Source: Agromyces mediolanus (GTDB taxonomy: Bacteria > Actinomycetota > Actinomycetes > Actinomycetales > Microbacteriaceae). Taken from it: a DNA stretch of 64,000 nt. Positions 1-7,963 of this stretch are shown here, in pieces. Numbering within the stretch: position 1 is the stretch's first letter; each line of letters opens with the position of its first letter. The stretch covers positions 1,775,608 to 1,839,607 of the forward strand of contig NZ_BMRJ01000001.1 in NCBI RefSeq assembly GCF_014648575.1, given 5' to 3'. The translations under genes were made by a program, and so were the position numbers. Below the pieces are notes generated by a model. The model was not told where the DNA came from. It searched no databases and worked only from the letters and a program-made list of their open reading frames with translations.

Positions 1-348
1 CGTGGTGAACAGGTAGCGCGGGGCGTCGGACTCGTCGATGATCCAATCGATGCCGTCGACGCTCACGCAGCGGTCGGTCGTCGGCCCGGGCACGGGCACG
101 CCGCAGCGGAGCAGGACCGAGGCCGGCTCGCCCCAGGCTCCGGTGCCCTGTGCGTTCGTCTCCCGCTTCGGCAGCTCGGCGACGGTGTCCGGCAGGCGGA
201 CCACGAGCGAGGCGCAGTCGGCGTCCGAGGCCTCGGGGGCGGGGTCGAAGGGCACGATCGGGGCGCAGGCGGCGAGCAGCAGGGCGGCGGGGGCGGTCAC
301 GGCTGCGGCGCGCAGGGCGCGGCGGAGCCGGGCGGAGCGGAGAGACAT
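1..348 (-). CDS. DUF3515-type lipoprotein (partial, C-terminus beyond window)
   Basis: The first 116 codons of a minus-strand gene that runs off the left edge are visible. The start is the ATG at 348-346. The N-terminus has an Arg-rich n-region, an Ala/Leu core and the lipobox-like LLLAAC, so it should be a lipid-anchored exported protein. The mature part keeps several Cys residues and a Trp-Ile-Ile-Asp segment. Small lipoproteins of the DUF3515 family commonly lie next to thiL in Microbacteriaceae, and both size and context fit that family. The function is unknown. It is transcribed divergently from thiL, with the two -10 boxes overlapping between the genes. The family assignment rests on context plus lipoprotein features, not on a clear catalytic motif. 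Confidence 0.7.
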   Translation of the reverse strand, partial: MSLRSARLRRALRAAAVTAPAALLLAACAPIVPFDPAPEASDADCASLVVRLPDTVAELPKRETNAQGTGAWGEPASVLLRCGVPVPGPTTDRCVSVDGIDWIIDESDAPRYLFTT

Positions 349-355
349 CCAGGCC

Positions 356-365
356 AGGCTAGCGT
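356..365. promoter_or_regulatory. overlapping divergent leaderless promoters of DUF3515 gene and thiL
   Basis: On the plus strand TAGCGT (360-365) is followed by 7 nt and the thiL ATG at 373. On the minus strand TAGCCT (361-356) is followed by 7 nt and the ATG at 348. The two hexamers share the central TA at 360-361, so RNA polymerase can probably occupy only one direction at a time. Confidence 0.7.
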
Positions 366-372
366 GGGAGCC

Positions 373-1368
373 ATGGAAGACGCTCTGAGCGCCGCGACCT
401 CGATCGGACGGCTCGGCGAGGACGCGGTGCTGGCCAGGGTGCTGCCGAGGCTCGCGCCCGGGGAGTCCGCGCTGCTCGGCGCGGGCGACGACGCCGCGGT
501 GGTCGCCGCCGCCGACGGCCGCTTCGTCGTCACGACCGACCTCATGGTGCACGGGCCCGATTTCCGGCTCGCCTGGTCGACGCCGTACGAGCTCGGCTGG
601 AAGGCGGCGGCGACGAACCTCACCGATGTCGCCGCGATGGGGGCGCGCCCGACGGCGCTGACGGTCGCGATCGCGGCCCCGCCGGAGCTCGACGTCGCCG
701 TGCTGGAGGGCATCGCCGACGGCCTCCGCGAGGCGCTCGCGTGCCTCGCCCCCGGGGCCGGCGTCGTCGGCGGGGACCTCTCCGTCTCGACCGTGCTGAC
801 GCTCGCGGTGACCGCCTTCGGCGACCTCGAGGGGCGCACGCCGGTCCTGCGCTCGGGGGCCCGCGTCGGCGACGTGCTGGCGCACGCGGGCACCAGGGGC
901 GATGCGGCGCGCGGGCTGGCGCTGCTGTTCGGCGAGGCGCGGGACGGCTCGGGGGAGCCGGATGCCTCGCTCGCCGCCGAGCTGCGCCGGCGCGAGCCGG
1001 AGCTCCTCGCCGCGCAGCTCGCCCCGCGGCCGCCCGTCTTCGCGGGCGTCGCCGCGGCGGCGGCCGGCGCCACCGCCATGCTCGACGTGTCCGACGGCCT
1101 CGCCCGCGACGCGCGGCGCGTCGCAGTGGCGAGCGGCGTCGGCCTCGACTTCGACGCCGCCGCACTGGGAGCCGACCCCAGGCTCGCCCTCGCGGGGGCT
1201 GAGGACCACGGGCTGCTCGCGACCTTCCCGCCGGGCACCGCGCTGCCGGCCCCCTTCGAGCGGATCGGACGCGTGGTCGACGGCCACGGCCGGCTGACGC
1301 TCGACGGCGAGCCCGTGGCGGCGCTGGGCTGGGACCCCTACTCGGGCTGGGACGGGCGCGCGGGCTGA
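373..1368 (+). CDS. thiL: thiamine-monophosphate kinase ThiL
   Basis: ThiL phosphorylates thiamine monophosphate to thiamine pyrophosphate with ATP, the last step of cofactor synthesis in the cytoplasm. The 331-residue product has the usual family length. Visible hallmarks are the N-terminal GAGDDAAVV glycine-rich/Asp cluster that binds Mg2+ and ATP, TTDLMVHGPDF, the AATNLTDVAAMGA segment, GGDLS, and the C-terminal MLDVSDGLARD motif. The ATG at 373 is preferred over GTG 364 because a -10 hexamer lies 7 nt before it and GTG 364 sits inside that hexamer. The 3' end overlaps convergent rsmD by 31 bp. Confidence 0.93.
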   Translation: MEDALSAATSIGRLGEDAVLARVLPRLAPGESALLGAGDDAAVVAAADGRFVVTTDLMVHGPDFRLAWSTPYELGWKAAATNLTDVAAMGARPTALTVAIAAPPELDVAVLEGIADGLREALACLAPGAGVVGGDLSVSTVLTLAVTAFGDLEGRTPVLRSGARVGDVLAHAGTRGDAARGLALLFGEARDGSGEPDASLAAELRRREPELLAAQLAPRPPVFAGVAAAAAGATAMLDVSDGLARDARRVAVASGVGLDFDAAALGADPRLALAGAEDHGLLATFPPGTALPAPFERIGRVVDGHGRLTLDGEPVAALGWDPYSGWDGRAG

Positions 1369-1940
1369 TCCTCGGCCACGGCCCACCACAGCGTCGTCTC
1401 GCCGTAGTCGCGGCGACGTTCGGGCTCGATCCCCGTGGGCCAGGCAGGTTCGGGGGAGCGCGAACTGCGCTCGACGACCACGAGCGCGCCCTCGGCGAGC
1501 ACCGGGGCGAGCGCGGCGAGCTCGCGGGCGAGCTCCGGCTCGCCCAGCTCGTACGGCGGGTCGATGAAGACGAGGTCCCAGGGACCGGGCGCCGCGCCGG
1601 GCTCGAGGAAGGCCGCGACGCTGCGCTGAGCGACCCGGACGTTCGGAGCGGCGCCGCGGGGCGCCGCACGGCGCACGGCGTCGGCGTTCCTGCGGCAGAT
1701 GTCCGCGGCGGGCTTCGCGCGCTCCACGAGCACGACCTCGGCGGCACCGCGGCTCGCGGCCTCCAGGCCCAGGGCCCCGGACCCGGCGTAGAGGTCGAGC
1801 ACGCGGGCTCCGTCGATGGCGTCCCGCGCCTCCAGCGCGGAGAAGATCGCCTCGCGCACGCGGTCGCTCGTCGGCCGGGTGCCCGAGCGGGGGACGGCGA
1901 GGGTCTGGGAGCCGGCGAAGCCGGCGATGATGCGCGTCAT
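1338..1940 (-). CDS. rsmD: 16S rRNA (guanine-966 N2)-methyltransferase RsmD
   Basis: This is an SAM-dependent methyltransferase that modifies G966 (E. coli numbering) of 16S rRNA in the assembled 30S particle. The 200-residue protein shows the SAM-binding loop DLYAGSGALG (about residues 49-58) and the base-methylating motif DPPY (127-130), preceded by VFI. The N-terminal MTRIIAG and the TRPTSDRVREAIF segment are typical of the family. It is convergent with thiL, and the last codons of the two genes overlap by 31 bp. A TAAGCT box lies 9 nt upstream of the start. Confidence 0.94.
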   Translation of the reverse strand: MTRIIAGFAGSQTLAVPRSGTRPTSDRVREAIFSALEARDAIDGARVLDLYAGSGALGLEAASRGAAEVVLVERAKPAADICRRNADAVRRAAPRGAAPNVRVAQRSVAAFLEPGAAPGPWDLVFIDPPYELGEPELARELAALAPVLAEGALVVVERSSRSPEPAWPTGIEPERRRDYGETTLWWAVAEDQPARPSQPE

Positions 1941-1949
1941 GCTCCAGGC

Positions 1950-1955
1950 AGCTTA
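1950..1955 (-). promoter_or_regulatory. -10 element of rsmD
   Basis: Reading the minus strand, TAAGCT is followed by 9 nt (containing GGAG) and then the rsmD ATG. Transcription would start at or within a few nt of the start codon. Confidence 0.5.
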
Positions 1956-2023
1956 GCGGCGGCGGCCCCGGGACGGGCTCGTCATCCGTCGTCAAGGGGT
2001 CGCCCGTTCGGGGGTCGCGCTGT

Positions 2024-2029
2024 CATGAT
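2024..2029 (+). promoter_or_regulatory. -10 element of TPR gene (leaderless)
   Basis: CATGAT is followed by 6 nt and then GTG at 2036, the spacing expected for a transcript starting on the start codon. No Shine-Dalgarno sequence precedes the GTG. Confidence 0.5.
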
Positions 2030-2035
2030 GGTGCC

Positions 2036-2839
2036 GTGGAGGAATCGACCGAACGTTCAGCCAATTCGTCCGAGCACCGGGGCACGCAGCAGCGCGAGAT
2101 CGATCGGCTGTGGGACTTCGCCGATCCGGTGGCCAGCGAGGAGCGGTTCCGCGCGGCATCCGCGGATCCCGAGCGCAGCCCGCACAAGCGCGCCGTGATG
2201 GCGGCGCAGCTCGCCCGGGCGGTGGGGCTGCAGGGCCGCACCGAGGAGGCCCTCGCGGTGCTCGACGGGGTGGCCGCCGCGGCTCCCGGATCCGAGTCCG
2301 GGCCGGAAGCCGCCGAGCTGCGCGCCCGCGTCGCGCTCGAGCGCGGGCGACTGCACGCGGCCGCGGGCCGCCCGGAGGACGCGCTGCCGGAGCTCACCCG
2401 TGCCGTCCGAGAGGCCGCCGCCGCGGGCGCCGCCTTCCTGGTGCTCGACGGTCTGCACATGCTCGCGCTGACCGACGGGGGACACGAGGAGGAGTGGGCC
2501 GCGGAGGGCTTCGACGTGCTCGCCGGCTCCCGCGACCCCCGCGTGCTGCGCTGGGGCATCGCGCTGCACAACAACCTCGGCTGGACGAAGCACGACGCCG
2601 ACGACCCGGTCGCCGCACTGCACCACTTCACCCTCGCCGCCGAAGCCGCCGAGCAGTACGGCAGCGCCGAGCAGCTGCGGGTCGCGCGCTGGTCGATGGC
2701 CCGGGCGCTGCGCACGCTGGGGCGCACCGAGGAGGCGCTGGCCATCCAGCGCGCGCTCGACGCCGAGCGCCCCGACGATCCGTTCGTGACGGCCGAGATC
2801 GAGGCGCTGACGGGGGTACGGCCTACGATCGAGGCATGA
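2036..2839 (+). CDS. tetratricopeptide-repeat protein
   Basis: This 267-residue soluble protein is rich in Ala, Glu and Arg, with no signal peptide or membrane segment. Repeated helix-turn-helix units can be read, for example LQGRTEEALAVLDG, AGRPEDALPELTRAV and LGRTEEALAIQRAL. These match the TPR pattern (small-G-x-x-E-E-A-L) and suggest a protein-protein interaction scaffold. The partner is unknown. The GTG start fits the leaderless spacing. The stop overlaps the recG start as ATGA, so the pair is probably translationally coupled, although recG also has its own -10 box within the last codons of this gene. Confidence 0.75.
   Translation: MEESTERSANSSEHRGTQQREIDRLWDFADPVASEERFRAASADPERSPHKRAVMAAQLARAVGLQGRTEEALAVLDGVAAAAPGSESGPEAAELRARVALERGRLHAAAGRPEDALPELTRAVREAAAAGAAFLVLDGLHMLALTDGGHEEEWAAEGFDVLAGSRDPRVLRWGIALHNNLGWTKHDADDPVAALHHFTLAAEAAEQYGSAEQLRVARWSMARALRTLGRTEEALAIQRALDAERPDDPFVTAEIEALTGVRPTIEA
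2824..2829 (+). promoter_or_regulatory. internal -10 element for recG (leaderless)
   Basis: TACGAT lies inside the last codons of the TPR gene and is followed by 6 nt and the recG ATG at 2836. It would allow recG to be transcribed without the upstream gene. Confidence 0.5.
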
Positions 2840-5037
2840 CCGTCGCCGCAGCCGAGCCGAGTGTGGAGCCCGGCTCCTTCGCCCTGGAGTCGAAGCTCGC
2901 GACGGCGCTCGGCTCGCGCACGGCGCAGGCCGTCGAGCGCGCGTTCGGCTACCGCACCGTCGGCGAGTTCCTCTCGCACTACCCGCGCCGCTACGCGATG
3001 CGCGGCGAACTGACGGCGCTCGATTCGCTGCCGCTCGACGAGAACGTGACGATCGTGGCCGAGGTGCTCGAGGTCCGCGAGCGGCCCATGCGGCAGCGCC
3101 GCGGCTCGATCGTCGAGGCGAAGATCTCCGACGGCAACGGCGTGCTCATCCTGACGTTCTTCAACCAGTCGTGGCGGCAGAACGAGCTGCAGCCGGGCCG
3201 GCGGGGCATCTTCGCCGGCAAGGTCGGCTCGTACAAGGGCGCCAGGCAGCTCGCCCATCCCGACTACGAGCTCTTCGACGAGCAGACCCCGCGCACCGTC
3301 GACGAGGCCGAAGCGGTGCGCTGGGCGCAGGCGCCGATCCCGATCTACCCGGCGACCTCGACGATCGCCAGCTGGCAGCTCGCGAAGTCGATGGCGCTCG
3401 TGCTCGACGGCCTCGGCCGCGTCGACGACCCGCTGCCCGCCGAGGTGCGCGAGGCGCGCGGGCTCGAAGGGCACCGCCGGGCGCTCGAGCTGATCCACCG
3501 GCCCTCGACCGAGGGCGATTGGAAGGGGGCGCGGCGCACGCTGCGCTTCACCGAGGCCTTCGTCCTGCAGACCGCGCTGCTGCAGCGTCGGGCGGCGCTG
3601 CGCTCGCACGCGGCGATCGAGCGCCGGCCGAAACCGGGCGGGCTGCTCGAACGCTTCGACGCGGCGCTCGGCTTCGAACTCACCGAGGACCAGCACGAGG
3701 TCGGTCGCGAGATCGCCGAGGACCTCGCGAGCGCCGCGCCGATGAACCGGCTCGTCCAGGGCGAGGTCGGCTCGGGCAAGACCCTCGTCGCGCTGCGGGC
3801 GATGCTCGCGGTGGCCGACACGGGCGGGCAGGCGGCGCTGCTCGCCCCCACGGAGGTGCTCGCCGCCCAGCACGTGCGTTCCATCGCGAAGGTGCTCGGC
3901 CCCGAGCTCTCCGCCGAGCTCATCCCGACGCTCGTCACTGGCCAGCTGCCGGCCGCCGAGCGGCGCAAGGCGCTGCTCAGGGTCGCCGCGGGCCAGGCCC
4001 GCATCGTCGTCGGCACCCACGCGCTCATGGGCGACCGGGTGACCTTCGCCGACCTCGGCCTGGTCGTGGTCGACGAGCAGCACCGCTTCGGTGTCGAGCA
4101 GCGCGAGGCGCTGCGCCTGAAGGGCCGCACGGCGCCGCACGTGCTCGTGCTCACGGCCACCCCGATCCCGCGCACGGTGGCGATGACGGTATTCGGCGAT
4201 CTCGACGTCTCGACCATCCGGCAGCTGCCCGCCGGTCGCGCCGGCATCACCTCGCAGGTGGTGCCGCTCGCCATCCGTCCGGCCTGGCGGTCCCGCATCT
4301 GGGAACGGCTCGCCGAGGAGCTCGCCCAGGGGCGGCAGGCGTTCGTCGTCTGCCCGGCGATCGACCAGAAGCAGACGGAGGACGACGGCGAGCCGCTCGA
4401 GCCCGCCGAGACGGACGCCGCGCCGGCGGCCACCGTCCTCGCGACCCTCGCCGAGCTGCGGGAGCATCCGCAGCTGGGCTCGGCCCGCATCGAGCCGCTG
4501 CACGGCCGCATGGCCGCCGACGAGAAGGACCGCGTGATGCGCGCCTTCGCCGCGGGCGACATCGACGTGCTCGTCGCCACCACGGTGATCGAGGTCGGCG
4601 TCGATGTCCCGAACGCGAGCGCCATGGTCGTCGTGGACGCCGATCGCTTCGGCGTCTCGCAGCTCCATCAGCTGCGCGGTCGCGTCGGTCGCGGCGGGGT
4701 GCCGGGGCTGTGCCTCCTGGTGACCCGGGCGGTCCCCGGCTCGGTCGCGCTGCAGCGCGTCGAGGCGGTCGCGGCGACGCTCGACGGCTTCGAGCTCGCC
4801 CAGGTCGACCTAGAGCTCCGCCAGGAGGGCGACGTGCTGGGCGCGCGGCAGTCGGGCGGGCGCTCCTCGCTGAAGCTGCTGCGGGTGGTGCGCGACGCCG
4901 AGCTGATCGGCGAGGCACGCGGCCACGCCGCCGAGGTCCTCGCGGCCGACCCGGGCCTCGCCGGGCACCCGGCGCTCGCGGAGGCCGTGCGCCGGCGGCT
5001 CGACGACGAGGCGAGCGAGTTCCTGAGCAAGAGCTGA
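2836..5037 (+). CDS. recG: ATP-dependent DNA helicase RecG
   Basis: RecG is a monomeric translocase that regresses stalled replication forks and remodels branched DNA. The 733-residue protein has the N-terminal wedge (OB-fold) region with FLSHYPRRY, then the two RecA-like lobes: Walker A GEVGSGKT (Lys at about 315), the DEQHRFG box (Asp at about 413), TATPIPRT, LHGRM, TTVIEVGVDVPNA and the arginine-finger QLRGRVGRG. The length is normal for actinobacteria. The start is the ATG at 2836, overlapping the upstream TGA. A polar stretch of about 20 residues around EPLEPAETDAAPAA sits between helicase motifs and looks like a lineage insertion. Confidence 0.96.
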   Translation: MTVAAAEPSVEPGSFALESKLATALGSRTAQAVERAFGYRTVGEFLSHYPRRYAMRGELTALDSLPLDENVTIVAEVLEVRERPMRQRRGSIVEAKISDGNGVLILTFFNQSWRQNELQPGRRGIFAGKVGSYKGARQLAHPDYELFDEQTPRTVDEAEAVRWAQAPIPIYPATSTIASWQLAKSMALVLDGLGRVDDPLPAEVREARGLEGHRRALELIHRPSTEGDWKGARRTLRFTEAFVLQTALLQRRAALRSHAAIERRPKPGGLLERFDAALGFELTEDQHEVGREIAEDLASAAPMNRLVQGEVGSGKTLVALRAMLAVADTGGQAALLAPTEVLAAQHVRSIAKVLGPELSAELIPTLVTGQLPAAERRKALLRVAAGQARIVVGTHALMGDRVTFADLGLVVVDEQHRFGVEQREALRLKGRTAPHVLVLTATPIPRTVAMTVFGDLDVSTIRQLPAGRAGITSQVVPLAIRPAWRSRIWERLAEELAQGRQAFVVCPAIDQKQTEDDGEPLEPAETDAAPAATVLATLAELREHPQLGSARIEPLHGRMAADEKDRVMRAFAAGDIDVLVATTVIEVGVDVPNASAMVVVDADRFGVSQLHQLRGRVGRGGVPGLCLLVTRAVPGSVALQRVEAVAATLDGFELAQVDLELRQEGDVLGARQSGGRSSLKLLRVVRDAELIGEARGHAAEVLAADPGLAGHPALAEAVRRRLDDEASEFLSKS

Positions 5038-5067
5038 GGCGGCCGGCTCGGCGGCTCCGCCGGGCAC

Positions 5068-5073
5068 TACGCT
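5068..5073 (+). promoter_or_regulatory. -10 element of coaD (leaderless)
   Basis: TACGCT is followed by 6 nt and the coaD ATG at 5080. This is one of the cleanest leaderless arrangements in the window. Confidence 0.6.
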
Positions 5074-5079
5074 GGAGCC

Positions 5080-5571
5080 ATGCAGCGGATCGCCGTCGTT
5101 CCCGGCTCGTTCGACCCCGTCACCCTCGGACATCTCGATGTCATCGGGCGTGCCGCCGGGCTGTACGACCAAGTCCACGTGGTCGTGGTGCACAACCCCG
5201 ACAAGAGCGCCCTCCTCCCCATCGCGCAGCGCGTCTCGCTCATCGAGCAGTCGATCTCCGACGCGGGCATCCAGGGCGACATCGTCGTGGCGAGCTGGAG
5301 CATGGGGCTGCTCGTCGACTACTGCACCGATGTCGGGGCGAGCGTGCTCGTCAAGGGCATCCGCTCCCAGCTCGACGTGGCCTACGAGACGCCGATGGCG
5401 ATCGTGAACCGCCACCTCGCCGGCGTGGAGACCGTCTTCCTCCTGCCGGATCCGGCGAACGCCCACGTGTCGAGCTCGCTCGTGCGGCAGGTCGCCTCCC
5501 TCGGCGGCGACGTCGGGCCCTACGTGCCCGCCTCCGTCGCGGACTACCTCGCGGCGGCGATGACGCCGTGA
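5080..5571 (+). CDS. coaD: pantetheine-phosphate adenylyltransferase CoaD
   Basis: CoaD transfers AMP from ATP to 4'-phosphopantetheine to give dephospho-CoA in coenzyme A synthesis. The 163-residue product is full length. It shows the nucleotidyltransferase motif [12 protein letters not shown] (residues 9-20, with the T/HxGH signature), the KGIRS substrate-binding segment and the C-terminal SSSLVRQV. It follows recG, as in many actinobacteria, and has its own leaderless promoter. Its TGA stop overlaps the GTG start of the MoxR gene by 4 nt, so it heads that operon. Confidence 0.96.
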   Translation: MQRIAVVPGSFDPVTLGHLDVIGRAAGLYDQVHVVVVHNPDKSALLPIAQRVSLIEQSISDAGIQGDIVVASWSMGLLVDYCTDVGASVLVKGIRSQLDVAYETPMAIVNRHLAGVETVFLLPDPANAHVSSSLVRQVASLGGDVGPYVPASVADYLAAAMTP

Positions 5572-6584
5572 GCGAGGCGGGCGCTGCGACCATGACGGGG
5601 ATGCCTGATCCCGGCATCGACGAGGTCGGCGCCCGCGCCGCGGCCATCGTGGAGAACGTCGAGACGGTCATCAGCGGCAAGCGCGACGCCGTGGTCGCCG
5701 CGCTCACCGTGCTCCTCGCCGAGGGGCACCTGCTGATCGAGGACGTGCCGGGCGTCGGCAAGACGATGCTGGCGCGCTCGCTCGCGCGCTCCGTCGATCT
5801 CACCGTGAGCCGCATCCAGTTCACCCCGGACCTCCTGCCGAGCGACGTGACGGGCGTCTCGGTGTTCGACCAGTCCTCCCGCAGCTTCACCTTCAAGCCG
5901 GGCCCGGTGTTCGCGAACCTCGTCATCGGCGACGAGATCAACCGCGCCAGCCCGAAGACGCAGTCGGCCCTCCTCGAGTGCATGGAGGAGCACCAGGTCA
6001 CCGCGGACGGCGTGACCCACCGCCTCGGCCGCCCCTTCGTCGTCGTCGCGACGCAGAACCCGGTCGAGATGGAGGGCACCTACCCGTTGCCCGAGGCGCA
6101 GCGCGACCGCTTCATGGCGCGCATCTCGATGGGATATCCGGCGCAGGCCGACGAGCTCGCGATGCTGTCGACCCGCGAGACGGCGAGTCCGATCGAGCTC
6201 GTCGACCCCGTCGTCGGGCTGGAGGAGCTGCAGGGCATGATCCGCACGGTGTCGCGGGTGTTCACCTCCGCACCGGTCAAGGAGTACGCGGTCGAGCTCG
6301 CCCGCGCCACGCGCGACGACCGGCAGCTGCGACTCGGCGCCAGCCCGCGGGCGACGCTGCAGCTCGTCCGCGCCGCCAAGGCGCACGCCGCGATGCACGG
6401 CCGGGACTTCGTGCTCCCGGACGACATCGACGCGCTCGCCGTGCCGGTGCTCGCCCACCGCCTGGTGCCGACGAGCCGGGCGCTCGGCTCGCACGACCAC
6501 GACAGCGGGCCGCTCATCGACGCGGTGGTCCGCCGCATCGTCGCCGACACGCCGGTGCCGATCGGCAGCGCGCGAAGGGACTAG
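5568..6584 (+). CDS. MoxR-family AAA+ ATPase
   Basis: MoxR proteins are AAA+ chaperone-like ATPases that act with DUF58/VWA partners encoded beside them, often in envelope stress or maturation of secreted complexes. The 338-residue product has Walker A GVGKT (Lys65), Walker [23 protein letters not shown], sensor [22 protein letters not shown] and a C-terminal lid with [11 protein letters not shown]. The GTG at 5568 overlaps the coaD stop (GTGA); ATG codons at 5592 and 5601 are alternatives. It is the first of three tightly packed genes (MoxR, DUF58, transglutaminase-like) that form a conserved actinobacterial operon. Confidence 0.92.
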   Translation: MSEAGAATMTGMPDPGIDEVGARAAAIVENVETVISGKRDAVVAALTVLLAEGHLLIEDVPGVGKTMLARSLARSVDLTVSRIQFTPDLLPSDVTGVSVFDQSSRSFTFKPGPVFANLVIGDEINRASPKTQSALLECMEEHQVTADGVTHRLGRPFVVVATQNPVEMEGTYPLPEAQRDRFMARISMGYPAQADELAMLSTRETASPIELVDPVVGLEELQGMIRTVSRVFTSAPVKEYAVELARATRDDRQLRLGASPRATLQLVRAAKAHAAMHGRDFVLPDDIDALAVPVLAHRLVPTSRALGSHDHDSGPLIDAVVRRIVADTPVPIGSARRD

Positions 6585-6586
6585 CC

Positions 6587-7963
6587 GTGCCGGCATCCAC
6601 CCGCCGTCAGCCGCGCACCGTCCCGCGGCTGACGCGGCGCGGCACGGCGCTCGTCGTGATCGGCGCGGTGCTCGCCGGCGTGAGCCTCCGGTTCGATCTC
6701 CGCGACGTGCTGCTGCTCGCCTTCGTCGCGATCGCGATGCCCGTCGTCGGGCTCTGCTACGCGGCGCTGCGGATGCCGAAGCTCGCGGTGACCCGCGTCT
6801 TCGCGCCCGCCACGGTGGCGGCGGGCGGGTCGACGCGGGTGCGGCTCACCGTGCAGAACCGTTCTCGGCGACCGTTCGACGGGGCGAGGTGGCGCGACGA
6901 GGCGCCGGCGCCCCTGCTCGCACCGGGGGAGGAGATCCTCCCCGGCGTCGGACCGTGGGAGCGGACGCTGCCGAGCGGCGACGACACCGTCCGGCTCGAC
7001 TACCTGCTCCGCACCCCGCGGCGCGGTGCGTACCCCGTCGGCCCGCTGCAGCTCTCGCTCGGCGACCCGTTCGGGCTCGCCGTGATGCGGCGCGCGGTCG
7101 GCGGGGAGCGCGAGCTGCTGGTGACGCCGCGGGTCACGGCGATCGACGGGGCTGTCGCCCGGACGGCGTCCGTGGACGGCACCCGGCACGGTCTGCAGCG
7201 GCGCACCCACCCCAATTCCGACGAGTTGATCGCTCGCGAGTACCGCTACGGGGATCCGCTCCGGCGGGTGAACTGGGCGGCGACGGCGAGGCGCGGCGAG
7301 CTGATGGTGCGCGAGGAGGAGCAGCGGGGCGACGCGGAGGCGCGACTCCTCCTCGACTCGGCGCCGCGCAGCCGGGGCGACGACGCGCATCGCGGGGACG
7401 CGCCGGACTTCGAGTTCGAGCTCGCCGTGGAGGTCGCCGCGTCGATCGGCATCCACCTGCTGGACCGCGGATACCGGCTGCGGCTCGACCCGCTCGAGGA
7501 GGGCGCGCCGGGGCGGGGCGAGTACCGGGAACCTGGCGGCGGGGCCGCCGTGCTCCTCGAGGACCTCGCCCGGATCCCCGCACCCGGTGCGTCGCGCCGG
7601 CGGGAGCACGGCGGTGCGCGCCCCGCCCGCGACGAGCGCGCCGGCGGCGCGGCACGACTCACCGCCACGCGGGACCGACGCGCACCCATGCCGGGATTCG
7701 CGGTCCTCGTCCGGCCGACCGAGGAACGGCTGGCCGAACTCGCCGCACTCCGTCCCGCCTTCGCCCCGGCGGTCGCCGTGGTGCTGCCGACGGTGGCGGA
7801 ACGCTCGGTCGATGCCCTCGAACGGGCGGATTGGCGGGTGGTCCGCATCCGTCGCGCCGCCGAGCTGACGACCGCGTTCGGTCCCGGGCGGATGCCGGTG
7901 CCGCCGGCCGCCCGCGAGACGACGTGGGACGAGTTCCTGGCGGGTGAGCGCGATGCGCCGTGA
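6587..7963 (+). CDS. DUF58 domain membrane protein, MoxR partner
   Basis: This 458-residue protein has two closely spaced N-terminal membrane segments (about residues 18-36 and 39-60). A cytosolic or extracytoplasmic region follows, carrying the DUF58 signature YRYGDPLRRVNW and then ARRGELMVREEE at about residues 218-245. DUF58 proteins resemble degenerate von Willebrand A domains and are presumed clients or adaptors of the neighbouring MoxR ATPase. The C-terminal third includes an Arg/Gly-rich disordered linker near GASRRREHGG. The GTG start lies 2 nt after the moxR stop. The end overlaps the next gene by 20 nt. The exact role is not known for this family. Confidence 0.85.
   Translation: MPASTRRQPRTVPRLTRRGTALVVIGAVLAGVSLRFDLRDVLLLAFVAIAMPVVGLCYAALRMPKLAVTRVFAPATVAAGGSTRVRLTVQNRSRRPFDGARWRDEAPAPLLAPGEEILPGVGPWERTLPSGDDTVRLDYLLRTPRRGAYPVGPLQLSLGDPFGLAVMRRAVGGERELLVTPRVTAIDGAVARTASVDGTRHGLQRRTHPNSDELIAREYRYGDPLRRVNWAATARRGELMVREEEQRGDAEARLLLDSAPRSRGDDAHRGDAPDFEFELAVEVAASIGIHLLDRGYRLRLDPLEEGAPGRGEYREPGGGAAVLLEDLARIPAPGASRRREHGGARPARDERAGGAARLTATRDRRAPMPGFAVLVRPTEERLAELAALRPAFAPAVAVVLPTVAERSVDALERADWRVVRIRRAAELTTAFGPGRMPVPPAARETTWDEFLAGERDAP

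Noticed and set aside
2023-4668. Minus-strand open frame of 881 codons opposite the TPR gene and recG
   Set aside because: Spans two plus-strand genes and yields a His/Arg/Glu-rich product without any domain.
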